From Azospira oryzae (GTDB taxonomy: Bacteria > Pseudomonadota > Gammaproteobacteria > Burkholderiales > Rhodocyclaceae): a stretch of 64,000 nt of DNA. The DNA lies in NCBI RefSeq assembly GCF_004217225.1, contig NZ_SHKM01000003.1, forward strand, positions 1-64,000, written 5' to 3'. Positions 17,245-25,918 of the stretch are shown here, in pieces (position 1 is the stretch's first letter; each line of letters opens with the position of its first letter). The position numbers and the translations under genes are program-made. The notes under the pieces were generated by a model. The model did no database searches. It saw nothing but the letters and a program-made list of their open reading frames with translations, and was not told the DNA's origin.

Positions 17245-19122
17245 TCAGGTACCGCACAGGGCATCTTCCGCCCCCCCGAGTTGACTGCGCCGCCACATGG
17301 CAATGTAGGCAGCCTCCAGATTACGGCAGAAAGCATCGGTATCGAACAGGGGCTGGGTCGCCAGATTGGCCTGCAGGCGGGCTTTCAGCGCCGCCAGCCG
17401 CGCCGGGTCCGTCGCCAGGGCCAGGGCCAGGGCTTCGTATTCCGCCAGGGATTTGGTGGCCAGTTCCGGCAGACCCACGGCATGCACCAGGCTGCCGGCA
17501 ACCCGGGCCGGGAAGGCATTGCCCATGTAGGTGACGACAGGCAGGCCGGCCATCAGGGCATCGGCTGCCGTGGTGTGGGCATTGTAGGGATGGGTGTCGA
17601 GGAAAATGTCGGCCTGGCGGTAGCGGGCCAGATGGTCCTCGACCAGGGGAACGCGCCCGGCAAAGACCAGGCGGGACGGATCCACGCCCCGGGCCCGGGC
17701 CTCCTTGCGCAGATTGCCCTGGGACACTTCATTGCGCGACACCAGCCACAGCACACTGCCGGGCACCTGGCGCAGCAGGTTCATCCAGATGTCGAAGACG
17801 GGCGGCGACACCTTGTAGTCGTGGCTGAAGGAACAGAACACCACGCCCTGCTCGGGCAGCCCGCATTCGCTGCGACTGGGCGTGCGCTCGGAAATCTTCA
17901 CCCCCGAGTCGGTCGGCAGGTAGGCATCCGGCAGATAGACGACCTTCTCGTCGTAGAAGCGCTGGTGTTCCGGGGGAATGACGAAACGGTCGGCCAGGAT
18001 GTAGTCCATGTAATCCAGGCCCAGGGTGCCGGGGTAACCCAGGTAATTGACCTGCACCGGTGCCGGCCGGTAGGCGAAGACGTCGGTGCGGGAATCGGCG
18101 GTGAAACCGGCCAGGTCCACCGCAATGTCGATCTCCATCTCCCGCATCAGTTCGGCGATTTTGCGGGTACCCATCTGCTTGGCATCGATGAAATGATCGA
18201 AGGCCTTTTCCATGCGCCCGCGCAGGCGGCTCTGGTCATTGATGCCCAGGGAAATGGCAACCGTCTCGAAGCGGGACTTGTCGTGGCGCTCCAGAACCCC
18301 GGCAATCAGATGGCCCACCGGGTGTTCCCGCAGATCGGGGGAAACATAGGCGACCCGGATGCGCTCATGCCGGTACCGTTCCCCGCGCCACAGGGGCTCG
18401 GCCTTGGGATAGTGGTGCTGGGAAAAGGTCCGGGCGCAGCGTTGATGGTCTTCCGCCGAATCGGACAGGGCCATGAAGGCCAGGGACTTGCAAGCCCGCC
18501 GCCCGGCCCGCACGCCGGCGACAATGGCTTCCTGCAGGGCAGCGAAGTCGGTCCAGTCGCAGGCATGGAGGCGCTCATAGCTGAGCAGGCCGTAGCCATA
18601 ATCGTAGTTGGGATTGATCGCCAGCAAACGCTGGAACATGCCCACGGCCTCGGTGCTGCGCTTGAATTCGGTGAGCAGGATGCCGCAGTTGCCCAGGGCC
18701 AGCTGGTGGTTGGGATCGTAGGTCAGCACCCGGTTGAAACGCTCCAGGGCTTCCTGGTGCCGCATCAATTCCCGCAGGAGGGCGCCGCTGTTGATCAGCA
18801 CCTCGGTATAGTCCGGGCGCACTTCCAGGGCCTTGTCGTAGGCCTGCAAAGCCTCTTCCTTCTGCCCCAGGGCCTGCCGCACGGCCCCCAGCACAAACCA
18901 CAGGGGGGCGAACTGGGGCGCCACCGCCACCCCGTGTTCCAGCAGGGGGACGGCCTGGGCTGCCTTGCCCTGCTTGAGCAGGATGACTCCCACCGAATAC
19001 AGGGCCGCCGCATCGTTCGGATTGTTTTGCAGGCAGATGTTGAAAAGGGCCAGGGCTTCGTCGAGCCGACCCTGGTTTTGCAATTCAATGGCCTGGATCA
19101 GCAGGGTATTGGGGGCGTTCAT
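17245..19122 (-). CDS. TPR protein with O-GlcNAc transferase-like (SPINDLY, GT41) domain
   Basis: A 625-aa protein. Residues about 1-200 are TPR repeats (A-L-A-L-F-N, A-L-Y-S-V-G-V and similar periodic helices). Residues about 240-600 are the GT41 domain: YVSPDLREHPVGHL, which has the paired His of the OGT active site, FSHDYKVSP, and LDTHPYNAHTTAADALMAGLPVVT, the nucleotide-sugar site. The family adds a sugar to Ser/Thr of cytosolic proteins, in bacteria often flagellins and adhesins. It heads the 14-gene run and is the likely protein-linking enzyme. The Thr-rich repeat protein is a natural candidate acceptor, and flagellin is the rival. ATG 19122 is the chosen start. Confidence 0.9.
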   Translation of the reverse strand: MNAPNTLLIQAIELQNQGRLDEALALFNICLQNNPNDAAALYSVGVILLKQGKAAQAVPLLEHGVAVAPQFAPLWFVLGAVRQALGQKEEALQAYDKALEVRPDYTEVLINSGALLRELMRHQEALERFNRVLTYDPNHQLALGNCGILLTEFKRSTEAVGMFQRLLAINPNYDYGYGLLSYERLHACDWTDFAALQEAIVAGVRAGRRACKSLAFMALSDSAEDHQRCARTFSQHHYPKAEPLWRGERYRHERIRVAYVSPDLREHPVGHLIAGVLERHDKSRFETVAISLGINDQSRLRGRMEKAFDHFIDAKQMGTRKIAELMREMEIDIAVDLAGFTADSRTDVFAYRPAPVQVNYLGYPGTLGLDYMDYILADRFVIPPEHQRFYDEKVVYLPDAYLPTDSGVKISERTPSRSECGLPEQGVVFCSFSHDYKVSPPVFDIWMNLLRQVPGSVLWLVSRNEVSQGNLRKEARARGVDPSRLVFAGRVPLVEDHLARYRQADIFLDTHPYNAHTTAADALMAGLPVVTYMGNAFPARVAGSLVHAVGLPELATKSLAEYEALALALATDPARLAALKARLQANLATQPLFDTDAFCRNLEAAYIAMWRRSQLGGAEDALCGT

Positions 19123-19162
19123 GAATGAGCGGCGATTTCGGTCAAAGTAAGGCTGAATCTGG

Positions 19163-19192
19163 CTAATAACGGCACGGGCGCCCAATTATCAA
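19163..19192 (-). promoter_or_regulatory. Candidate housekeeping promoter of the glycosylation/secretion operon
   Basis: Read on the minus strand, TTGATA and TATTAG are separated by 18 nt, about 40 nt before the OGT-like ATG. This is the only -35/-10 pair I could assemble between the fliE terminator and this operon. I see no sigma-54 or sigma-28 element here, which suggests the operon is not simply part of the flagellar cascade. Confidence 0.35.
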
Positions 19193-19233
19193 GCCCATCC
19201 GGCCCTTTTGCGCAGTTTCCACGAAATAAACTC

Positions 19234-19263
19234 AAAAAAAACGCACTCCGTGGAGTGCGTTTT
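19234..19263 (-). terminator. Strong intrinsic terminator after fliE
   Basis: The stem ACGCACTCC/GGAGTGCGT (19241-19249 with 19252-19260), with an A/T extension, is followed in the minus-strand transcript by eight U. It lies about 40 nt past the fliE stop and separates fliE from the glycosylation operon transcribed in the same direction. Confidence 0.88.
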
Positions 19264-19300
19264 CTGGAATGCGAAAAAATCTGAATCGGAGCAATCCCCA

Positions 19301-19624
19301 TCACACCTGGATATTCATCACATCCTGGTAGGCGGAAACCAGCTTGTTGCGCACCTGGACCATCTCCTGGAAGGAAACGTTGGCCTTCTGCAGGGCGATC
19401 ATCACTTCATGCAGGTTGGTATTGGGATCCCCAGCGGAAAAATCCTGAGTCATGGACTGGGCCTGTTGCTGGGCCGAGTTGACCTGATCGATGGAATTCT
19501 TCAGCACCTGGGCGAAATCGGCCCCACCGGCCGACGCGGCAGCGTTATCCACCGACTTGGCGGCAGCGGTCCCTGCGGTGCTCCGCAGCTGACTCAACAA
19601 ATTATCAATACCTTTGGTGTCCAT
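19301..19624 (-). CDS. fliE: Flagellar hook-basal body complex protein FliE
   Basis: A 107-aa FliE, which joins the MS ring to the rod. The C-terminal half has the conserved DPNTNLHEVMIALQKANVSF and VQVRNKLVSAYQDVMNIQV segments. The ATG at 19624 has GGAG six nucleotides upstream and is preferred to a TTG at 19636. A sigma-54 promoter lies just upstream and a terminator just downstream, so fliE is its own transcription unit, separate from fliF-R. Confidence 0.95.
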   Translation of the reverse strand: MDTKGIDNLLSQLRSTAGTAAAKSVDNAAASAGGADFAQVLKNSIDQVNSAQQQAQSMTQDFSAGDPNTNLHEVMIALQKANVSFQEMVQVRNKLVSAYQDVMNIQV

Positions 19625-19652
19625 GTGCTTCTCCAACAGTCACCAGCGTTAT

Positions 19653-19668
19653 AGCAAAAGACAGGCCA
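19653..19668 (-). promoter_or_regulatory. Sigma-54 promoter of fliE
   Basis: The minus strand reads TGGCCTGTCTTTTGCT, with GG and GC separated by exactly 10 nt, close to the consensus TGGCACG-N4-TTGCW. It lies about 30 nt before the fliE ATG. The neighbouring FlrC is the obvious activator. Confidence 0.8.
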
Positions 19669-19677
19669 ACCTGAAAG

Positions 19678-21102
19678 CTATTCGTTCAAATAACCGGCCA
19701 AACGGTACTGTCTGAGCTTATGACGCAAAGTCCGCTCGGAAATTCCCAGTTTTTCAACCGCCAGTTTGCGGGAGCCCCCCACCGAGGCCAGCGTCTCGAG
19801 GATAAGCTCCCGTTCCCAGTCTTTAATACTATCGGCTTTTTTCCCGCCGGACTGAAGAGCTCCGTCCTCCTCGACCGATATGGCCTGGGGGACCTGCGGC
19901 GCCAGCTGGGGCGCCTCCATCATGACCGGAGGCGGCGGCACATAGACAGGCGCGGCCGCGGCCGGAGCACCGGGACGGGCCACCAGATGCAGATGTGCCG
20001 CATCCACCTGGTCCCCGGGCGCCAGGATCAGGGCCCGCTGCATCACATTGACCAGTTCCCGCACATTACCCGGCCAGGAATGGACGCGCAGGGCCTGTTC
20101 GGCCGCCGGCGTCAGCAGGAGGCCGGGGCGGCCAGATTTGCCGCCCTGATCGGCAAGAAAATGCCGGGCCAAGGGCACCACATCGTCCGGCCTTTGCCGC
20201 AAGGCGGGAATCAGCAAGGGAAAGACATTGAGCCGGTAATACAAATCCTCGCGGAAGATGCCCTTGGCCACTGCCTCGGCCATGTCCCGGTTGGAGGTGG
20301 CCACCACCCGGATGTCCAGGCGCACCGGCTGCTTGCCGCCGACCCGCTCCACTTCCCGCTCCTGCAGCACCCGCAGCAACTTGGCCTGCAGCGCCAGAGG
20401 CATTTCCGTCACTTCATCCAGCAGCAGGGTGCCGTTCTGGGCCTGCTCGAACTTGCCGGCCTGGGCCTGGTTGGCACCGGTGAAGGCGCCTTTTTCATAA
20501 CCGAAGAGGGTCGCTTCCAGCAGGCTTTCGGGGATGGCTGCGCAATTGATGGCGACAAAGGGGCCTTTGCGCCGGGCGGAATGGTTATGGATGTAGCGGG
20601 CCACCACCTCCTTGCCCACCCCGGACTCCCCGGTGAGCAGGACGGTGGCGTCGGTCTGGGCCACCCGGGCGGCCAGGGAAAACAGGTTGCGGGAAGCGGC
20701 ATCCACCGCCACCACGTCGGAATCCTCACCCATGGCCGGCAGGCGGTAACGGGCCACATGCTCGAGCAGGGCCTTGGGCTCGAAAGGCTTGAGGAGGAAG
20801 TCGCAGGCCCCCGCCCGCATGGCCTCAACCGCACGGTCCACATCGGCGAAGGCCGTCATCAGCACCACCGGCAGGTGCGGATACTGGCCACGGATTTCCT
20901 TCAACAGGGTGATGCCGTCCATGGGCTCCATGCGTACGTCGCTGACGACAATGGCCACCGGCCGTTCGGCCAGGACCTTCAGCGCTTCCGGGCCGGAGGC
21001 TGCCGAGAGGACAGCCTCACCGGCCAGTTCCAGGGTATCCACCACTGCTTCCCGCAGGTTGGGATCGTCCTCGACGACCAGGATGGGCAGGTTGTTCGCC
21101 AT
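19678..21102 (-). CDS. flrC: Sigma-54-dependent flagellar response regulator FlrC/FleR
   Basis: A 474-aa NtrC-type activator. Residues about 5-120 are a receiver (VVEDD, VSDVRMEPMDG with the phosphoacceptor Asp, LMTAF, K in LLKPF). Then comes an AAA+ domain with Walker A GESGVGKE, the sigma-54-contacting GAFTGA loop and the LLLDEVTEMP Walker B. A Fis-type helix-turn-helix forms the last ~45 residues. A long Ala/Pro linker precedes the DNA-binding part. The ATG at 21102 begins the receiver domain. A longer frame to 21312 overlaps the kinase gene and is rejected. It likely drives class III genes from the sigma-54 promoters seen here. Confidence 0.95.
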   Translation of the reverse strand: MANNLPILVVEDDPNLREAVVDTLELAGEAVLSAASGPEALKVLAERPVAIVVSDVRMEPMDGITLLKEIRGQYPHLPVVLMTAFADVDRAVEAMRAGACDFLLKPFEPKALLEHVARYRLPAMGEDSDVVAVDAASRNLFSLAARVAQTDATVLLTGESGVGKEVVARYIHNHSARRKGPFVAINCAAIPESLLEATLFGYEKGAFTGANQAQAGKFEQAQNGTLLLDEVTEMPLALQAKLLRVLQEREVERVGGKQPVRLDIRVVATSNRDMAEAVAKGIFREDLYYRLNVFPLLIPALRQRPDDVVPLARHFLADQGGKSGRPGLLLTPAAEQALRVHSWPGNVRELVNVMQRALILAPGDQVDAAHLHLVARPGAPAAAAPVYVPPPPVMMEAPQLAPQVPQAISVEEDGALQSGGKKADSIKDWERELILETLASVGGSRKLAVEKLGISERTLRHKLRQYRLAGYLNE

Positions 21103-21109
21103 CTGCTTT

Positions 21110-22315
21110 CTAGCTTTCCACGACAAATTGGCTTGCCGGCCCCGCCGGCAATTCCAGGGTAAATTCCGAACCTTCTCCGGGCCGGGAGCGGACACTGATG
21201 GTTCCGCCATGGGCCCGGGCAACACCGAGAGCAATTGCCAGGCCAAGTCCGGTTCCCTGGCCCCGGGTTGTGAAAAATGGCTCGAAAATCCGTGCCTGGG
21301 CTTCGGGGGCAATGCCAGGCCCGGTATCGCTGACGGCGATGTAACAGCGCCCTTCGCTTACCCGGGCCTGCAGCAGCACCCGGGGCGGGCGCTCGGTCCG
21401 CCCTTCCACCACCTGCAGGGCATTTTCCAGCAGGTTGGTCAGGGCGCCGGCAATGGCCTTGCGCGCTCCCATCATTATAAAGTCGCCGACCTCGGCCTCC
21501 ACCCGGAAATCCACGCCATGGCGCTTCATCAACGGCTCCACGGCCTGCACTGCCTCGGTCACCAGCGCCGCCACCGGAATGGCTTCCCGGCCGATGCTTT
21601 CACCCCGGGCAAAGAGCAGCACGTCCTGGATCAGGCGCTCCAGGCGCTTCAACTGCTCCGTCGCCTTGTCGGCAAAGCGGGTCCGGGCCTCGGGCGCCAG
21701 TTCCGGCTTGCCCAGATTGCTGCTGTACAACAGGGCCGTGGCCAGGGGCGTGCGCAGCTGATGGGCCAGGGAGGCGGCCATCTCGCCCATGGCCGCTAGG
21801 CGCTGATTGCGCTCCAGGTTGGCCTTCATTTCATGGGCATGAGTGATGTCGTGCACCAGGAGAATCTGGCCGCCGGCGGAATCCAGAGGGCTTTTGGCAA
21901 TGCTCACCCGCCGACTGCCGACCTGCCATTCATCCGGCGCCCCGGTGGGTACCAAGGCCTGGCCGGAGACCCGGGACCAGCCCTCACCCACCAGATCCTG
22001 GCCGAACATGGCCTTGGCTGCCGGATTGGCCTCGGTCACCAGAAAAGCGCTATCCAGCACCACCACCCCTGCCGGCAGAGCATTGAGCAACAAGGACAGA
22101 CGCTCGGACAAAGCCTCCTTTTCCTTGTACTGACGCCGCAACTCGCCGTTGGCCACCGCCAGTTCGGCCGTCAGGGAGGCCACCCGGCCCTGCAGGGCAT
22201 CGTAGGCCTGGGTCAGTTCCTGGGAAACCTGATTGAAAACGTCGAAGGCTTTTTGGAGTTCCTGGGCCTTGGCGTCCGGGCGCTCCTGCACGGGTTCCGG
22301 CAACGATGGGGACAT
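21110..22315 (-). CDS. flrB: Flagellar sensor histidine kinase FlrB/FleS
   Basis: A 401-aa cytoplasmic kinase with no membrane segment. A coiled coil at about residues 20-70 leads into a PAS-like domain (about 75-175), then HisKA with the phospho-His in LAHQLRTPLATAL, and an HATPase domain with NLLENAL, DTGPGIAPEAQARIFEPFF and GTGLGLAIA. It is the cognate kinase of the gene 7 nt downstream. A TTG at 22342 could extend the N-terminus by nine residues. No good Shine-Dalgarno is visible for either start. Confidence 0.93.
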   Translation of the reverse strand: MSPSLPEPVQERPDAKAQELQKAFDVFNQVSQELTQAYDALQGRVASLTAELAVANGELRRQYKEKEALSERLSLLLNALPAGVVVLDSAFLVTEANPAAKAMFGQDLVGEGWSRVSGQALVPTGAPDEWQVGSRRVSIAKSPLDSAGGQILLVHDITHAHEMKANLERNQRLAAMGEMAASLAHQLRTPLATALLYSSNLGKPELAPEARTRFADKATEQLKRLERLIQDVLLFARGESIGREAIPVAALVTEAVQAVEPLMKRHGVDFRVEAEVGDFIMMGARKAIAGALTNLLENALQVVEGRTERPPRVLLQARVSEGRCYIAVSDTGPGIAPEAQARIFEPFFTTRGQGTGLGLAIALGVARAHGGTISVRSRPGEGSEFTLELPAGPASQFVVES

Positions 22316-22363
22316 GGGAAAGAAGGCGAGAGTTGATTGCAATAAGCGGATACAATATAGAAT

Positions 22364-22376
22364 ATTTCTTAGAAAT
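22364..22376. promoter_or_regulatory. Palindrome in the divergent flrB-fliF control region
   Basis: ATTTCTTAGAAAT is a perfect 6-1-6 inverted repeat inside the AT-rich gap between flrB (leftward) and fliF (rightward). A regulator serving both directions, such as FleQ/FlrA (not encoded in the window), could bind here. It does not match the Pseudomonas FleQ box I know. No convincing sigma-54 promoter for fliF is visible. Confidence 0.4.
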
Positions 22377-22452
22377 TTTCGCTTTTTGCTTGATTAGTAT
22401 CTGACTTCCCGGCCCAGCGCCCCTCCTCAGTCTCTGCAAACACATACTATCG

Positions 22453-24204
22453 ATGGCGGCAACCCAGGACACTGTAGATACCACGGCCTCCCAGCCAGGC
22501 AACAAGATCAGCGAAAAGCTTCGCGAAGCCCTGGGCCGGCTGACCAACCAGCAAAAGATCGCCCTCATGGTGGCGGTCGCCGCCATCGCCGCCCTCATCA
22601 TGGGCACCATCCTGTGGAGCCGCCAGCCCGACTACAAGGTGCTGTTCAGCAACCTGTCGGAAAAGGATGGCGGCACCATCATCACCGCCCTCGAACAGCT
22701 CAACGTTCCCTACAAGTTCACCGAGGGCGGCGGCGCCATCCTGGTGCCCGGTGAAAAAGTCCATGAAGTCCGTCTGCGCCTGGCCTCTCAGGGGCTGCCC
22801 AAAGGCGGTGCCGTCGGCTTCGAGCTGATGGAAAACCAGAAGTTCGGCATCAGCCAGTTCGCCGAACAGGTCAATTTCCAGCGCGCCCTGGAAGGGGAAC
22901 TGGGTCGCACCATCCAGTCCGTGGCCGCCGTCGAGTCCGCCCGGGTGCACCTCGCCATCCCCAAGCCTTCCGTATTCGTCCGGGAAGAACAGAAACCCAC
23001 CGCCTCGGTCATGGTGCACCTCCACCCCGGCCGCACCCTGGAGCCCGCCCAGGTGGCGGGCATCGTGCATCTGGTGTCCTCCAGCGTGCCCCAGTTGCCC
23101 ATGTCCAACGTGACGGTGATCGACCAGAACGGCAACCTGATTTCCCAGCTGAAGAGCAAGCTGATCGAGGCCGGCCTGGACCCCACCCAGATCAAGTACG
23201 TCCAGGAAGTCGAGGCCAGCGTCATCAAGCGTATCGACGACATCCTGGCACCGGTGGTCGGACCGGGCAACGCCCGGGTCCAGGTGGCAGCGGACATCGA
23301 CTTTTCCCAGACCGAACAGACGGCCGAGAGCTACCGCCCCAACACCACCCCGCCGGACATCAGCATCCGCAGCCAGCAGACCTCCGAAACGGCCAACGTC
23401 AATCCGCCGGCCCAGGGCGTACCTGGCGCCCTGACCAACCAGCCGCCAGTGCCGGCTACCGCCCCCATCACCTCGCCGCCCGTGGCCGGCCAAGCGACGG
23501 CCCAGACCGGCGCCACCAACGGCCAGCCGCCCCCGCCGGGACAGATCAACGCCGCCGGCGTGCAGGCCCCCATCTATTCGGCAGGCCAGCCCATCAACAC
23601 CCGCAAGGACTCCACCATCAACTACGAGGTGGACAAGACCATCAAGTACGTCAAGCAGTCGGTGGGGGTGATCAAGCGGCTGTCGGTGGCGGTGGTGGTG
23701 AACAACAAGAAGGACACCACCAAGGACGGCAAACCCACCACCCGCCCCCTGACCGAAGCAGAACTGAAGCAGATCAATGACCTGGCCCGGGAAGCCATGG
23801 GCTACGCCAAGGAGCGCGGCGACACCCTCTCCGTGGCCAATGCCGCCTTCACCGCCGTGGAGAAGGAAGACAACGAGCCGCCCCTGTGGAAGCAGCTGGC
23901 GACGCCGGAAATGGGCAAGGACCTCTTGAAATATCTGCTCATCGGCGCCATCGTTGCCTATATCCTGCTGGCTGTGGTGCGCCCCATTCTGCGCACCATG
24001 TTCCCGCCCCCGTCGCCGGAGGTCGAGGAGGAGGAAGGGGAAGAAGGCGAGGAGGACGTCGAGGTGGATCTCACCGCCATGGGCGGCGATCTCATCCTGG
24101 CCACCTACGAAGGCAAGATGCAGAAGGCGCGGGAAATCGCCCACGCCGATCCCAAGGCTGTGGCCAACATCATCAAGGATTGGATGGGCGTAAATGCCGG
24201 CTAG
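22453..24204 (+). CDS. fliF: Flagellar MS-ring protein FliF
   Basis: A 583-aa FliF. Membrane helix 1 lies at about residues 37-54 (IALMVAVAAIAALIMGTIL) and helix 2 near 500-520 (LLIGAIVAYILLAVV). The ring-building motifs between them include LASQGLPKGGAVGFELM and the ESARVHLAIPKPSVF region. A Pro/Ala/Gln-rich linker occupies about 315-370. The acidic C-terminal tail carries the FliG-binding segment. FliF assembles the ring that houses the export gate. It overlaps fliG by 11 nt. Confidence 0.97.
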   Translation: MAATQDTVDTTASQPGNKISEKLREALGRLTNQQKIALMVAVAAIAALIMGTILWSRQPDYKVLFSNLSEKDGGTIITALEQLNVPYKFTEGGGAILVPGEKVHEVRLRLASQGLPKGGAVGFELMENQKFGISQFAEQVNFQRALEGELGRTIQSVAAVESARVHLAIPKPSVFVREEQKPTASVMVHLHPGRTLEPAQVAGIVHLVSSSVPQLPMSNVTVIDQNGNLISQLKSKLIEAGLDPTQIKYVQEVEASVIKRIDDILAPVVGPGNARVQVAADIDFSQTEQTAESYRPNTTPPDISIRSQQTSETANVNPPAQGVPGALTNQPPVPATAPITSPPVAGQATAQTGATNGQPPPPGQINAAGVQAPIYSAGQPINTRKDSTINYEVDKTIKYVKQSVGVIKRLSVAVVVNNKKDTTKDGKPTTRPLTEAELKQINDLAREAMGYAKERGDTLSVANAAFTAVEKEDNEPPLWKQLATPEMGKDLLKYLLIGAIVAYILLAVVRPILRTMFPPPSPEVEEEEGEEGEEDVEVDLTAMGGDLILATYEGKMQKAREIAHADPKAVANIIKDWMGVNAG

Positions 24205-25195
24205 CGAAGATGGCCTGGAAAAGGCCGCCATACTCCTGATCGCCCTGGGCGAGGAAAACGCCGCCGCGGTGCTGCAGCAGCTCGGCCCCCGGGAAGTGCA
24301 GAAGCTCGGCCACGCCATGGCCACCCTGCGTACCGTGCCCCGGGCCCGGGTGGAATCGGTGCTGGAAGAATTCCACACCATCCACCACGAGCATGCCGCG
24401 GTGCACGTGGATACGGATGCCTACATCCGCAATGTGCTGACCAAGGCCCTGGGCGACGACAAGGCCTCCAACCTCATCTCCCGCATCCTCCAGGGCGGCG
24501 AGACCTCGGGCATCGAAGGCCTGAAGTGGATGGATGCCAGCACGGTGGCCGACCTGATCCGCAACGAGCACCCCCAGATCATCGCCACCATCCTGGTGCA
24601 CCTGGAGCACGACCACTCCAGCGAAATCCTCAGCCTGTTCCCGGAACGGCTGCGCAACGACGTCATCCTGCGCGTCGCCACCCTGGAAGGGGTGCAGCCG
24701 GCGGCCCTGAAAGAGCTCAACGACGTCATGCTGCGCCTGCTCTCCGGCTCCGCCAACATCAAGAAGTCCGCCATGGGCGGTGTCCGCACCGTGGCCGAAA
24801 TCCTCAATTTCATGGGCTCGGCCAACGAAACTTCGGTGATCGACTCGGTGCGGGAATACGACCCGGACCTGGCCCAGAAGATCCTCGACGAAATGTTCGT
24901 CTTCGAGAACCTGCTGGACCTGGACGACCGCAGCATCCAGCTGCTGCTGCGCGAAATCCAGTCCGACTCCCTCATCCTGGCCATGAAGGGTGCTTCCGAG
25001 AACCTGCGCGAGAAGATTTTCAAGAACATGTCCCAGCGGGCTGCCGAAATGCTGCGGGAAGACCTGGAGGCCAAGGGCCCCGTGCGCATTTCCGAAGTCG
25101 AAACCGAGCAGAAGGAAATCCTCAAGATCGTTCGTCGCCTTGCCGACGAGGGCCAGATTGTCCTCGGCGGCAAGGGCGGCGAAGAGATGATCTAG
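24194..25195 (+). CDS. fliG: Flagellar motor switch protein FliG
   Basis: A 333-aa FliG with N-terminal KAAILLIALGEENAAAVLQQL, the middle-domain EHPQIIATILVHLEHDHSSEIL (EHPQ motif), and the C-terminal torque helix VFENLLDLDDRSIQLLLREIQ with the charged residues that meet the stator. It forms the rotor-switch ring with FliM and FliN below FliF. It is of usual length. Confidence 0.97.
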   Translation: MPASEDGLEKAAILLIALGEENAAAVLQQLGPREVQKLGHAMATLRTVPRARVESVLEEFHTIHHEHAAVHVDTDAYIRNVLTKALGDDKASNLISRILQGGETSGIEGLKWMDASTVADLIRNEHPQIIATILVHLEHDHSSEILSLFPERLRNDVILRVATLEGVQPAALKELNDVMLRLLSGSANIKKSAMGGVRTVAEILNFMGSANETSVIDSVREYDPDLAQKILDEMFVFENLLDLDDRSIQLLLREIQSDSLILAMKGASENLREKIFKNMSQRAAEMLREDLEAKGPVRISEVETEQKEILKIVRRLADEGQIVLGGKGGEEMI

Positions 25196-25219
25196 CCGTA
25201 GAGGGACCCCCGAACTGCC

Positions 25220-25903
25220 ATGACCGCCGGCTACATCCCGAAAGAAAAGCTGACCGCCTACGAGCGCTGGGAGCTGGCCGCCTTCGACGAGCCGGAGACG
25301 CCACCGGCCCCCGAACCGGAGCCGGAACCGCCGCCCCCGGCCGAGGAGCCGCCCCCCCCGGCAGCCGAGCCGGAAGAGACCATTCCCTTCCCCACGGCGG
25401 AAGAGATCGAGCGCATCCACACCGAGGCCCACGAGGCCGGCTACAACGCCGGCTACGAGGAAGGCGCCGCCCGCGCCAAGGCTGAGGCCGAGCGCCTGGA
25501 CAACCTCATTCACAGCCTGGCCCAGTCGCTGCAGGTGCTGGACCAGGACATCGCCGACCAGTTGCTGGGACTGGGTCTGGAAATCGCACGCCAGGTCACC
25601 CGCAGCGCCCTCAAGGTCAAACCGGAACTGCTGCTGCCGGTGGTCAGGGAAGCCCTGGCCGCCCTGCCCGTCAGCCATGCCCATCCGACCCTGACCCTGC
25701 ATCCGACGGATGCCGCCCTGTTGCGCGAGCACCTGGGGGAACAGATCAGCCACGGCGGCTGGCGACTGCTGGAAGACCCGGACATGGAAGCCGGCGGCTG
25801 CCGGGTCCAGGCCGGCGCCAGCGACATCGACGCCACCCTGGCCACCCGCTGGAAACGGGTCCTGGAAGCCATCGGCACCGAGCAGGACTGGTTCCAGGGT
25901 TAA
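25220..25903 (+). CDS. fliH: Flagellar export regulator FliH
   Basis: A 227-aa FliH, the partner that restrains and positions the FliI ATPase. Residues 20-50 are unusually rich in Pro and Glu. The family part starts at about 55 with IPFPTAEEIERIHTEAHEAGY, has glycine-spaced helices (AGYNAGYEEG), and ends in the FliI-binding domain. It lies 24 nt after fliG and 15 nt before fliI. Confidence 0.93.
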   Translation: MTAGYIPKEKLTAYERWELAAFDEPETPPAPEPEPEPPPPAEEPPPPAAEPEETIPFPTAEEIERIHTEAHEAGYNAGYEEGAARAKAEAERLDNLIHSLAQSLQVLDQDIADQLLGLGLEIARQVTRSALKVKPELLLPVVREALAALPVSHAHPTLTLHPTDAALLREHLGEQISHGGWRLLEDPDMEAGGCRVQAGASDIDATLATRWKRVLEAIGTEQDWFQG

Positions 25904-25918
25904 GCCCGGAGCACCCCC

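Noticed and set aside
21103-21312. Seventy-residue N-terminal extension of FlrC
   Set aside because: It would lie entirely within flrB. The ATG at 21102 starts exactly at the receiver domain.
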